NCBI GenBank assembly: GCA_947293975.1
Contig: CAMYPV010000009.1
Location: 1 to 32,194 of the forward strand
DNA from: an uncultured Ezakiella sp.
Lineage (GTDB): Bacteria; Bacillota; Clostridia; Tissierellales; Peptoniphilaceae
DNA length: 32,194 nucleotides
Direction: 5' to 3'
Made by a program: the position numbers and the translations under genes. Under the pieces are notes generated by a model. The model was not told the DNA's origin. It was given only the letters and a program-made list of their open reading frames with translations, and did not search any database. Shown in pieces: positions 7,033 to 13,971 of the stretch. Position 1 is the stretch's first letter; each line of letters starts with the position of its first letter.

Positions 7033-7494
7033 ATGGATAGATTAAAGGCAAGGGAAATTTTTGATAAGTATACAAAAAAACTTAGAATAGTTCCTGAGTG
7101 GGACATTAGATTAGAATTTGTAGAGGACAGAGATTGGAACAAGACAGGAGATTTCAAGATCGATCCAACCGATAAAAAGGCGATACTAATGCTTAACGCA
7201 TCTAATCCAAAAGACGAAAACATTGAAGAAACCATTGTCCACGAATTGATGCATATAAAGATGTACCCATTGGATCAAGTTTGCGAATCGATGATAATAA
7301 ATATGTTTGAGGAAGGAAGCAAGGAACAAAATTTCGCTTATCAAACCTTTTTTGAAACGCTTGAAATTACCGTCGAAGAGCTTGCAAAATGCTTTTTGTT
7401 AGAATTTGGTGAAAACAAAGAATTGTCATTTGGTAGGATGGACAAAATAAAATCATTTAACGACTTATATGATGGATTAAATAAGTTAGACTAA
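7033..7494 (+). CDS. HExxH zinc metallopeptidase-like protein
   Basis: A 153-residue cytoplasmic protein with a zincin motif: IVHELMHIKM, where H70 and H74 would bind zinc and E71 would activate water. A later acidic helix (ETLEITVEELAKCFLL, residues 108-123) offers E108 or E111 as the third ligand. The layout resembles small phage- and element-encoded peptidases related to ImmA/IrrE, which often sit beside Xre repressors and relieve repression by cleaving them. Here the Xre gene is two genes upstream. The last ten codons (DLYDGLNKLD) and the following terminator are repeated after the next gene, showing local duplication. Proteolytic activity and target are unproven. Confidence 0.72.
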   Translation: MDRLKAREIFDKYTKKLRIVPEWDIRLEFVEDRDWNKTGDFKIDPTDKKAILMLNASNPKDENIEETIVHELMHIKMYPLDQVCESMIINMFEEGSKEQNFAYQTFFETLEITVEELAKCFLLEFGENKELSFGRMDKIKSFNDLYDGLNKLD

Positions 7495-7537
7495 GGGATT
7501 ATATGTAGATTAGCTCACATTTTTTGTGGGCTTTTTT
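7462..7537 (+). repeat. 76-bp direct repeat, copy 1
   Basis: Covers the last ten codons and stop of the metallopeptidase gene plus its terminator. It matches 8335-8410 at 74 of 76 positions. The two copies bracket the secreted stalk-protein gene. Confidence 0.9.
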
Positions 7538-7538
7538 T
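7512..7538 (+). terminator. Terminator of the Xre / metallopeptidase operon
   Basis: AGCTCACA (7512-7519) pairs with TGTGGGCT (7525-7532) with one G-T pair, followed by seven T. It lies inside repeat copy 1. Confidence 0.85.
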
Positions 7539-7562
7539 GGTTTAAAATGTGTATTGATTAAG

Positions 7563-7591
7563 TTTACAAAAAAACTTTTTTATAGTAAAAT
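7563..7591 (+). promoter_or_regulatory. Promoter of the secreted stalk-protein gene
   Basis: TTTACA (7563-7568) and TAAAAT (7586-7591) are 17 bases apart. The GGAGG ribosome site and ATG 7618 follow about 25 bases later. Confidence 0.6.
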
Positions 7592-7617
7592 GATAATATA
7601 AAGATTGGAGGCAAATT

Positions 7618-8322
7618 ATGAAGAAAAGATTTTTATTTTATTTAATTACGGTATTTGCACTTGTGTTTACATTTAATTTGCAAGCAGAGGGCGACATTAA
7701 TATCAACATAAATGGACAAAATGTTTATGGCGACGCAAGTCCAATTGTAGTAAATGACAGAACGCTAGTACCAGTAAGACTTGTCTCAGAAAATTTGGGC
7801 CTTGCTGTAAACTGGGATCAAGCGACACAAGAAGTCACACTAAGTAAAGAAGGCACAGAAATCAAATTCATTATAGGCAGCAAATCTTATCAAAAAAATG
7901 GCGTAGAAGTGGCGATGGACATTGCTCCGCAAGTTTACAAAGAGAGAACATATTTGCCGATAAGAGTTATTGGCGAATGTCTTGATAAAAAAGTAGATTG
8001 GGATCAAAGTACAAAGACCGTTTTAATAATGGATAAAGATGGCGCGCAAAATGCAGCAGCTGTGCAAAATCTGACAACACAAGCTACAACCACACAAAAC
8101 ACGAACAAAACTGACAAAACTGACCCCAAAATGTACAACCAAGACAATGGAGACATCTTGGCATATCTAAAAGCAGATGGCAGAATTATAGGCAATATAA
8201 AATCCAAAATCTACCACCTAAAAAATGGTCTCTCGTATCAAAAAGTCAGCCTAAAAAACGCAGTCTTCTTCAACACCGAAGAAGAAGCAATCAAAGCGGG
8301 ATATAGAAGAGCGAAAAATTAA
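7618..8322 (+). CDS. Secreted protein: copper-amine-oxidase N-terminal-type domain plus Ada-like C-terminal module
   Basis: A 234-residue exported protein. Residues 1-23 are a signal peptide (MKKR, then a hydrophobic core, ending LQA). Residues about 28-138 form a Cu_amine_oxidN1-type domain with its two repeated blocks, VVNDRTLVPVRLVSENLGLAVNWD and ERTYLPIRVIGECLDKKVDW. Such domains are common stalk or wall-associated modules in Firmicutes and do not by themselves imply oxidase activity. A Thr/Asn/Gln-rich linker (140-172) follows. The end (about 190-234) matches a small module usually reading S-K-I-Y-H-x-P-G-C-P-S-Y and ending EEAIxAGYRxA. Here it reads SKIYHLKNGLSY, so the usual cysteine is missing. 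It is a single-gene unit with its own promoter, bracketed by the 76-bp repeats. Confidence 0.75.
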   Translation: MKKRFLFYLITVFALVFTFNLQAEGDINININGQNVYGDASPIVVNDRTLVPVRLVSENLGLAVNWDQATQEVTLSKEGTEIKFIIGSKSYQKNGVEVAMDIAPQVYKERTYLPIRVIGECLDKKVDWDQSTKTVLIMDKDGAQNAAAVQNLTTQATTTQNTNKTDKTDPKMYNQDNGDILAYLKADGRIIGNIKSKIYHLKNGLSYQKVSLKNAVFFNTEEEAIKAGYRRAKN

Positions 8323-8334
8323 AAATGTTTATAT

Positions 8335-8410
8335 GACTTATATGAGGGATTAAATAAGTTAGATTAAGGGATTATATGTAGATTAGCTCACATTTTTTGT
8401 GGGCTTTTTT
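8335..8410 (+). repeat. 76-bp direct repeat, copy 2, with a gene-end fossil
   Basis: Nearly identical to 7462-7537. In frame it still reads DLYEGLNKLD and stop, the tail of the metallopeptidase, although no such gene precedes it. One difference is synonymous and one changes Asp to Glu. Confidence 0.9.
8385..8410 (+). terminator. Terminator of the stalk-protein gene (duplicated copy)
   Basis: AGCTCACA (8385-8392) pairs with TGTGGGCT (8398-8405), followed by six T. It is the second copy of the hairpin at 7512 and now serves the secreted protein gene. Confidence 0.85.
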
Positions 8411-8453
8411 GTTGCGATGGGTGTTGGGGGGTGTGGTGTTGTGGTTGGTAAAA

Positions 8454-8482
8454 TTGAAAAGTATTATCAAATATGGTATAAT
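8454..8482 (+). promoter_or_regulatory. Promoter of the chorismate / 4-aminobenzoate operon
   Basis: TTGAAA (8454-8459) and TATAAT (8477-8482) are 17 bases apart. The leader to ATG 8611 is about 120 bases. It contains a GC-rich hairpin just before the ribosome site (GCGGGTGC / GCAACTCGC around 8567-8588) but no U-tail, so I do not call it an attenuator. Confidence 0.65.
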
Positions 8483-8610
8483 AAAAGCCGATAATACCGT
8501 GGTTCATGTGTTTATGTGCTGGGGTTTTGATGTTTTATGTCACTGTTTGTATGGTGATGTTTATGTGGCGGGTGCGTTTTGCAACTCGCTTGATATATGG
8601 AAGGTGTTTG

Positions 8611-8886
8611 ATGAGAAATTTGGTTGAGGACAGGAAGATTTTGGATGAGATTGACGACAAGATTGCTAGATTGCTTGACGAGAGGATGCATGTTGTTAGG
8701 GATGTCGGAGAGTACAAGTTGAACAATGATTTGAATGTCGAGGATAGGGGGCGCGAGTTGGATGTTATTAAGAGGCTTGAGCAATTGATGAGTCCAGAGT
8801 TTAGAGATGTTGTTGCGCCGATTTACGAGGAGATTTTTAGATCTAGCAAGGATATTATTTCTAAGGTTAAAAATCGCGAGATTTAA
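8611..8886 (+). CDS. Chorismate mutase, AroQ type
   Basis: A 91-residue all-helical protein that would convert chorismate to prephenate, the first step to phenylalanine and tyrosine. The family pattern is clear: DRKILDEIDDKIARLLDERM, with the L-x-x-I-D-x-x-I core and the active-site Arg region, then VRDVGEYKLNNDLNVEDRGRE, then the last helix with APIYEEIFRSS. ATG 8611 is chosen over upstream ATGs because the domain starts there and AAGG precedes it at good spacing; the 35 codons upstream encode no plausible domain. It is first in an operon with PabAB, DAHP synthase and PabC, so chorismate entry and two uses of chorismate are co-expressed. Confidence 0.88.
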   Translation: MRNLVEDRKILDEIDDKIARLLDERMHVVRDVGEYKLNNDLNVEDRGRELDVIKRLEQLMSPEFRDVVAPIYEEIFRSSKDIISKVKNREI

Positions 8887-8946
8887 TTGTTATATTTTTG
8901 TTGGCGAATTTTTCGCTTGTTTTAGTTTTAGCTTAAAGGAGCAAAG

Positions 8947-10944
8947 ATGAAATCACTTATAATTGATAATTACGATTCTTACACTTACAATCTTTTTCAG
9001 CTTATTGGCAAGGTTAGTGGTGTGGAGCCGCTTGTAATTAAAAATGACGAGATGACTTATGAGGAAATTTTAAATTTAGATTTTGACAATGTTATTATTT
9101 CGCCGGGACCTGGCAGTCCTGATAAGGCGAAGGATTTTGGCGTTTGCAAGGATGTAATCGAGAAGCTTGACAAGCCGATTTTGGGCATTTGTCTTGGTCA
9201 TCAGGGGATTTACCATTACAATGGCGGCAAGGTTGTGAGGGCGGACGAGCCAATGCATGGCAGACAGAGTAAGGTTTCTCACAATGGCAAAAATCTTTTT
9301 ACGGGCATTGAGAATAATTTTACAGTGACGAGATATCATTCGCTTACTTGCGAGGATGTGGAGCTTCCTAATATAAGTATCGACGCGCGTACAACGGACG
9401 GCGTTGTGATGGGTATTTCTCACAAGACGAAGCCGATTTATGGTTTGCAATTTCATCCTGAGTCGATTGCGAGTGAATATGGCGAGAAATTAATTCAAAA
9501 TTTTATAGATATTACAAAGGATTTTTATAAGGATAAGGGCCTTTATTATGAGGTGATTGACGATAGTTTTGATACGGCGGAGATTTACGAGAAGCTTTAT
9601 AATTACGATGATAAGACTCTTTGGCTTGATAGCAGCAGAGTTCAAGAGGGTCTTTCGAGGTTTTCGATTTTTGGGCTTCAAAGCGTCGAGAGGGGACATA
9701 CTCTGAAGTACGACGTTGACAAAAAGATTGTTAAGAAGATTTTTTCGAATGATAAATGCGAAGAGTTTCACGAAAATATTTTTGATTATCTAAAGGCACG
9801 CAGGATTAGATGGGATTATGACGAAAGTCTTCCGTTTGATTTTCAGTTGGGCTATATTGGATATTTTGGCTATGAACTTAAAAATGATACCGAAAATGTT
9901 CGAAACAAATATTCTTTTGAATATCCAGATGCGTATTTTAAATATTGCGACAGGGCGCTTGTATATGATCACATGGACGAAAAGCTCTATATACTGTCGT
10001 ACAACGACGACAAGGACTGGATTAATGATGTTAAGAAAGTTCTTGGCGAAAATTTTGTAAAGGCGAAAGTCGGTGCAAAGAAAGATTTTCCAAAAATAAA
10101 ATTCGTTAAGGACAAACAGACTTATATTGATGACATCAAGAAGATTAAGGAGCTGATTTGCGCTGGCGAAACTTACGAGGTTTGCCTGACGAATCGCTTG
10201 GATATTTTTGATAAGATTGACGGCAAAAAATATTATATGGAGCTTCGCGACAAGAGTCCGGGGCAATACAGCGCGTTTTTGCCGCTTGATGAGATTCAAG
10301 TTGCGTCGTCTTCTATGGAGAGATTTTTGAGGGTTGATAAAAACAAAATTGTCTCGACAAAGCCGATTAAGGGTACAATTAGAAGGGGCAATTCTGAGGA
10401 AGAGGACAAAAAATTAATCGATGAGTTGAGAAATGAGGAGAAGAACAAGTCTGAAAATCTGATGATTGTGGATCTTTTGCGAAATGATTTGGGCAAATTC
10501 TGCGAGATCGGTTCGGTCGAGGTTCCAAAGCTTATGGATGTTGAGACCTATAAGACTCTGCATCAGCTTGTAACGACGGTTTCTGGAAAGATTAAAAAAG
10601 ATGTTGATATAATAGATGTTATTGAAAAGACTTTCCCTGGTGGTTCGATGACGGGTGCGCCTAAAAAGAGGACGCTTGAGATTATAGACGAACTCGAAAC
10701 CTATCCGCGCGGAGTTTATTCTGGCACTATTGGATATATTTCAAACAATTCAACGATGGATTTTAATATTGTTATAAGAACGGCGCTTATCGAAGATGAC
10801 AAGGCTTCGATTGGGCTTGGCGGAGCGATTATTTTGCTTTCAGATGCCGAGGAAGAGTTTGACGAAATTGTTTTAAAGGCAAAGGGGTCGCTACTTGCGC
10901 TTCAGTCTTATTACAATAATTTTGATGAGATAAATATTTTATAA
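8947..10944 (+). CDS. pabAB: Fused aminodeoxychorismate synthase PabAB
   Basis: A 665-residue fusion that makes 4-amino-4-deoxychorismate from chorismate and glutamine for folate. Residues 1-190 are a class I glutamine amidotransferase: IDNYDSYTYNL start, ISPGPGSP oxyanion region, nucleophile C82 in GICLGHQG, and H170 and E172 in FHPES. Residues about 200-655 are the chorismate-binding synthase. The key PIKGT at 473-477 has Lys475, which marks PabB; anthranilate synthases carry Ala there. FPGGSMTGAPK and the ending with GGAI and DEIVLKAK are also typical. It follows the mutase by 60 bases, with an AAAGGAG site. A short GCGAA/TTCGC hairpin lies in that gap. PabC two genes later completes the path to 4-aminobenzoate. 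Confidence 0.92.
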   Translation: MKSLIIDNYDSYTYNLFQLIGKVSGVEPLVIKNDEMTYEEILNLDFDNVIISPGPGSPDKAKDFGVCKDVIEKLDKPILGICLGHQGIYHYNGGKVVRADEPMHGRQSKVSHNGKNLFTGIENNFTVTRYHSLTCEDVELPNISIDARTTDGVVMGISHKTKPIYGLQFHPESIASEYGEKLIQNFIDITKDFYKDKGLYYEVIDDSFDTAEIYEKLYNYDDKTLWLDSSRVQEGLSRFSIFGLQSVERGHTLKYDVDKKIVKKIFSNDKCEEFHENIFDYLKARRIRWDYDESLPFDFQLGYIGYFGYELKNDTENVRNKYSFEYPDAYFKYCDRALVYDHMDEKLYILSYNDDKDWINDVKKVLGENFVKAKVGAKKDFPKIKFVKDKQTYIDDIKKIKELICAGETYEVCLTNRLDIFDKIDGKKYYMELRDKSPGQYSAFLPLDEIQVASSSMERFLRVDKNKIVSTKPIKGTIRRGNSEEEDKKLIDELRNEEKNKSENLMIVDLLRNDLGKFCEIGSVEVPKLMDVETYKTLHQLVTTVSGKIKKDVDIIDVIEKTFPGGSMTGAPKKRTLEIIDELETYPRGVYSGTIGYISNNSTMDFNIVIRTALIEDDKASIGLGGAIILLSDAEEEFDEIVLKAKGSLLALQSYYNNFDEINIL

Positions 10945-10962
10945 AGCAAAGTGAGGTAAAAC

Positions 10963-11739
10963 TTGAGTAATGTTAAAATAGTAAAAATCAGAGATATTAA
11001 TCTTGGCGACGGCAAGCCGATAATTATTGCCGGGCCATGTTCGATTGAATCTCGAGAGCATATAGTGGATGAGGCGAAGGAGCTTAGAAGGATTGGCGTT
11101 GATATTGTCAGAGGCGGAGCGTTTAAACCGAGGACAAGTCCGTTTGATTTTCAAGGCCTGGGTTTTGATGCAGTAAAATATATGCACGAAGCGTCTGAAG
11201 TTGCTAATGTGCCGGTTGTTACAGAGGTTTTGAGCGAGGATCATGTGGAGTTCATCAAGGAATATGTTGATGTTTTTCAAATTGGCTCGAGAAATATGTA
11301 CAACTACGCACTTCTAAAAAAAGTTGGAAAGACAAACAAGCCTGTAATATTAAAGAGAGGCTTCTCGGCGACTTTAAAAGAGTGGGAGATGGCAGCAAAA
11401 TACATCGAAAACGAAGGCAACGACAATATTATTTTCTGCGAGAGGGGAATAAGGACGTTTGAAACGGAGATGAGAAACACGCTCGACCTTGCAGGTGCGT
11501 ATTTGCTCAAAGAAAAAACAGGCTATCCTGTGTTAATCGACCCGAGTCACGGCACTGGCAGACGCGAGATGATTGAGCCAATGGTAAGGGCAACGCTTGC
11601 GCTTGGGCTTGATGGCGTTATGATTGAGGTGCATCCGCATCCAGATGAAGCAAAGAGCGACGCAGCGCAGACGATTGACTACAAGACCTACGAAAAAATT
11701 GCAAAATATGTAGAGGAATTTAATGAAAATCGAATTTGA
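10963..11739 (+). CDS. aroF: 3-deoxy-7-phosphoheptulonate synthase (DAHP synthase, type I-beta)
   Basis: A 258-residue TIM-barrel enzyme that joins phosphoenolpyruvate and erythrose 4-phosphate, the first step of the shikimate pathway. Motifs in order are IIIAGPCSIES, GGAFKPRTSPFDFQGLG, VTEVL, IGSRNMYN, PVILKRGFSATLKEW, ERGIRTFE, LIDPSHGTGRR and MIEVHPHPDEAKSDAAQ. It lacks the N-terminal ferredoxin-like regulatory domain of longer I-beta enzymes, so feedback control by that route is unlikely; the separate chorismate mutase in the operon might act with it. The start is TTG 10963 with GTGAGG eight bases before; no in-frame ATG fits. Its last 17 bases overlap the next gene. Confidence 0.92.
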   Translation: MSNVKIVKIRDINLGDGKPIIIAGPCSIESREHIVDEAKELRRIGVDIVRGGAFKPRTSPFDFQGLGFDAVKYMHEASEVANVPVVTEVLSEDHVEFIKEYVDVFQIGSRNMYNYALLKKVGKTNKPVILKRGFSATLKEWEMAAKYIENEGNDNIIFCERGIRTFETEMRNTLDLAGAYLLKEKTGYPVLIDPSHGTGRREMIEPMVRATLALGLDGVMIEVHPHPDEAKSDAAQTIDYKTYEKIAKYVEEFNENRI

Positions 11740-12436
11740 TGATGGATTTTCTTTTGGCAGAGGGGCTTTTGAAACCATAAAAGTTGTTGACAAAAAGCCT
11801 TTGTTCTTAAAAGAGCATTTAAAGCGTTTAAAAAACAGTCTAAATTTTTTTGAAATCACACAAGCAATTGACGAAGAGAAAATTTTTGACTACATCAAAG
11901 ATTCTGCTGACAGCGACTTTGCGTTAAAAATAATTGTGTCTGACAAAAATTTCGTGCTGACAAGTCGCGAGGACAATTACAAAAACAATGATAAAAGCTT
12001 TAGATTGACGATTTCAGATGTGAGGAGAAATTCCACTTCAACGATGGTCTACCACAAGAGCCTTTGTTATTATGAAAATATTTTGGCGCACAGGTCCGCA
12101 ATTTCAAATGGCTTTGACACAGCTCTATTTTTAAACGAAAGGGGCGAAATTGCCGAGACGGCGTTTGCAAATGTGTTTTTTGTGAGGGAAGGCAAAATTT
12201 TTACGCCGCCAATTTCGTCGGGAATTTTAAAAGGCACGATGCGTGATTATTTGCTCGAACAATACGACGTCACCGAGCGGGCGATTCTATTTGACGATAT
12301 AAAAAATTACGACGAGGTGTTTATATCGAACGCTTTGATGGGTGTTATAAATGTCTTGTCGATAGATGATGTAAAATTCAATCAAGAGTTGATGACCAAG
12401 ACAATTCAAAAGGATTTGAAAAAATTAGGTTTTTAA
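11723..12436 (+). CDS. pabC: Class IV aminotransferase, likely 4-amino-4-deoxychorismate lyase
   Basis: A 237-residue PLP enzyme of fold type IV. The opening FDDGFSFGRGAFETIKV is typical of PabC and branched-chain aminotransferases. The PLP lysine is in MVYHKSLCYYENILA, and NERGEIAETAFANVFFV holds the conserved Glu that contacts the PLP pyridine nitrogen. The late block PPISSGILKGTMRDYLLE is also standard. Its place directly behind PabAB makes the lyase role (releasing pyruvate and 4-aminobenzoate) much more likely than a D-amino-acid or branched-chain aminotransferase role. It overlaps the DAHP synthase gene by 17 bases, so translation is coupled. A strong terminator follows, ending the operon. 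Confidence 0.85.
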   Translation: MKIEFDDGFSFGRGAFETIKVVDKKPLFLKEHLKRLKNSLNFFEITQAIDEEKIFDYIKDSADSDFALKIIVSDKNFVLTSREDNYKNNDKSFRLTISDVRRNSTSTMVYHKSLCYYENILAHRSAISNGFDTALFLNERGEIAETAFANVFFVREGKIFTPPISSGILKGTMRDYLLEQYDVTERAILFDDIKNYDEVFISNALMGVINVLSIDDVKFNQELMTKTIQKDLKKLGF

Positions 12437-12439
12437 ATG

Positions 12440-12467
12440 ATAGACTGGCGTGCCGGTCTATTTTTTT
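12440..12467 (+). terminator. Terminator of the chorismate / 4-aminobenzoate operon
   Basis: A ten-base stem, ATAGACTGGC pairing with GCCGGTCTAT around a two-base GT centre (a real loop would open a few of the central pairs), is followed by seven T. Confidence 0.9.
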
Positions 12468-12501
12468 GCTACAATGAATTGGCATTATATTTACAAAAAC
12501 A

Positions 12502-12530
12502 TTGCAACAGGCGTTTTTATATGGTAGAAT
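12502..12530 (+). promoter_or_regulatory. Promoter of the HAD / PAP2 phosphatase pair
   Basis: TTGCAA (12502-12507) and TAGAAT (12525-12530) are 17 bases apart. GAGGAGG and ATG 12554 follow. Confidence 0.65.
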
Positions 12531-12553
12531 TATTGTAACTGAGGAGGTTTTTT

Positions 12554-13300
12554 ATGAATTATGTATTTTTCGATTTAGATGAGACATTAATCGAAACTTT
12601 GCAGACCAACAAGGAAATTTTTAAATCGATCAGACGTGCTATTGGCATCAAGATGAGCGATGTAAAATTTTTGGGAGTGTTTAGGACGATTTTAAGAAAA
12701 AATATGTTGAGATATATGCAATTTGATTTGAATGAGTCGGTTGGAATTGATCCTATTGATTTTTATTTTGAAGATGCCGGATACGAACATGGCGATTTGC
12801 AAGGTTTTAAAGATGCAAACTTCAAAGAACTTCAAGAGGCGCTGGGTGTCGAGATTGACCGCGAGGCTTTAGAATCGGCTGCGCATGATGGTGCGAACTT
12901 ATATACAGAGACGAAGCCGGGCATTGTTGAGGCGGTTAGCTATATCAGAAATTATGCACGCGTTGGTATAATTACAAACGGCACGCACACAGCTCAGTGG
13001 AAAAAGGTCGAGGCTGCTGGATTAAAAGACAAATTTGATGACATTTTTGTCTCGGGCGATTTTGGTTTAGGAAAGCCTGATCCAAAGTTTTATAACCACA
13101 TTATAAAGACCACAAACTGCGACGTTAGTCATTCGTTTATGGTTGGCGACAATATTCAATCAGATTATTTTGGCTCGCTGGCTGTTGGGCTTAATCCGAT
13201 ATTTTTCTCGAAGCATAAAGTCGTCTACGACATTACAAGAGCGACAAATGCCGAAGAGATTTTAAAGATTGTAACGCCGGTTATTTTTTCAAATATTTAA
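12554..13300 (+). CDS. HAD-superfamily hydrolase (YjjG-like)
   Basis: A 248-residue phosphatase of the haloacid-dehalogenase fold. Motif I is FFDLDETLIET with nucleophile D7 and acid D9; motif II is IITNGTH; motif III is the lysine in GLGKPDPKFYNH; motif IV is FMVGDNIQSD. A helical cap of about 100 residues follows motif I (subclass C1). The overall shape is like nucleotidase YjjG or related pyrimidine 5'-nucleotidases, but the substrate is open. It ends one base before the PAP2 gene, and the two share a promoter. Confidence 0.85.
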   Translation: MNYVFFDLDETLIETLQTNKEIFKSIRRAIGIKMSDVKFLGVFRTILRKNMLRYMQFDLNESVGIDPIDFYFEDAGYEHGDLQGFKDANFKELQEALGVEIDREALESAAHDGANLYTETKPGIVEAVSYIRNYARVGIITNGTHTAQWKKVEAAGLKDKFDDIFVSGDFGLGKPDPKFYNHIIKTTNCDVSHSFMVGDNIQSDYFGSLAVGLNPIFFSKHKVVYDITRATNAEEILKIVTPVIFSNI

Positions 13301-13301
13301 A

Positions 13302-13916
13302 ATGTTAAAAAAATACAATAGAACGACGATTGCACTTGGCGTAGGCTTTTTGTTTATGTTTTTGCTCAAGCTTTTTAGAATTACCGAGCAATTTGACATC
13401 GAGATGGGCCTTGAGCTTCTTATAAAAGATAAGTGGCTATTTGATTTTACACGCATCTACACAATGCTTTGCAATCCTCCAGTTGCAGTGGCAATTGTGG
13501 CGGTGATTGCGATTTTGTTTTTTGCATTTAAAAAGTGGAGTCAAGGAGTTTTGATTAGCGTCTCTGCGGGATTGGGTGCGGCTTTAAATCACTTTATCAA
13601 GGAGATTTTTGAGTTTGAACGCCCATCGTTTAGGCTGATTGAAGAGTCTGGATTTACATTTCCAAGCGGACATTCAAACGCAGCCGCAGCAATATGTGTG
13701 TCGCTTTTTATAATTGTACAAAACTCAAATATGACCGAAAGGCAAAAGCGCGTGTCGACATTTTTCTTAAGTCTGATTGCACTTAGCATTGCATTTAGCC
13801 GCGTTATGCTTGGCGTGCATTTTTTGACGGACATCGCGGCGGGGCTGATGCTTGGAAGTTTTGTAAGCATGATTGTATACAATTTGATGCGTGTTAACAA
13901 TCTTTATAAAATGTAA
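13302..13916 (+). CDS. PAP2-family membrane phosphatase
   Basis: A 204-residue integral membrane enzyme with about five to six membrane helices. The three phosphatase motifs are present: K-x6-RP in KEIFEFERPSFR, PSGH in FPSGHSNAAA, and SR-x5-H-x3-D in SRVMLGVHFLTDIAAG. Family members remove phosphate from lipid pyrophosphates such as undecaprenyl pyrophosphate or from phosphatidic acid; which one applies is not readable here. The active site would face outward. It starts one base after the HAD gene and no separate ribosome site is obvious, so it depends on coupling. Confidence 0.88.
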   Translation: MLKKYNRTTIALGVGFLFMFLLKLFRITEQFDIEMGLELLIKDKWLFDFTRIYTMLCNPPVAVAIVAVIAILFFAFKKWSQGVLISVSAGLGAALNHFIKEIFEFERPSFRLIEESGFTFPSGHSNAAAAICVSLFIIVQNSNMTERQKRVSTFFLSLIALSIAFSRVMLGVHFLTDIAAGLMLGSFVSMIVYNLMRVNNLYKM

Positions 13917-13924
13917 TGTTTATC

Positions 13925-13953
13925 TTTACTAAAATAAAATTTACTGCTATAAT
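13925..13953 (+). promoter_or_regulatory. Promoter of homoserine dehydrogenase
   Basis: TTTACT (13925-13930) and TATAAT (13948-13953) are 17 bases apart. GAGGTGGAG and ATG 13972 follow closely, giving a very short leader. Confidence 0.65.
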
Positions 13954-13971
13954 TACTGTAGAGGTGGAGTA

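Noticed and set aside
8397..8627. Open frames across 8397-8627 before the chorismate mutase
   Set aside because: They have no recognisable domain, cover a terminator and the operon promoter, and end inside or run into the mutase in another frame or as an extension.
9076..10299. Long reverse-strand open frames opposite pabAB
   Set aside because: They have no ribosome sites or domain-like sequence and mirror the codon pattern of a well-supported gene.
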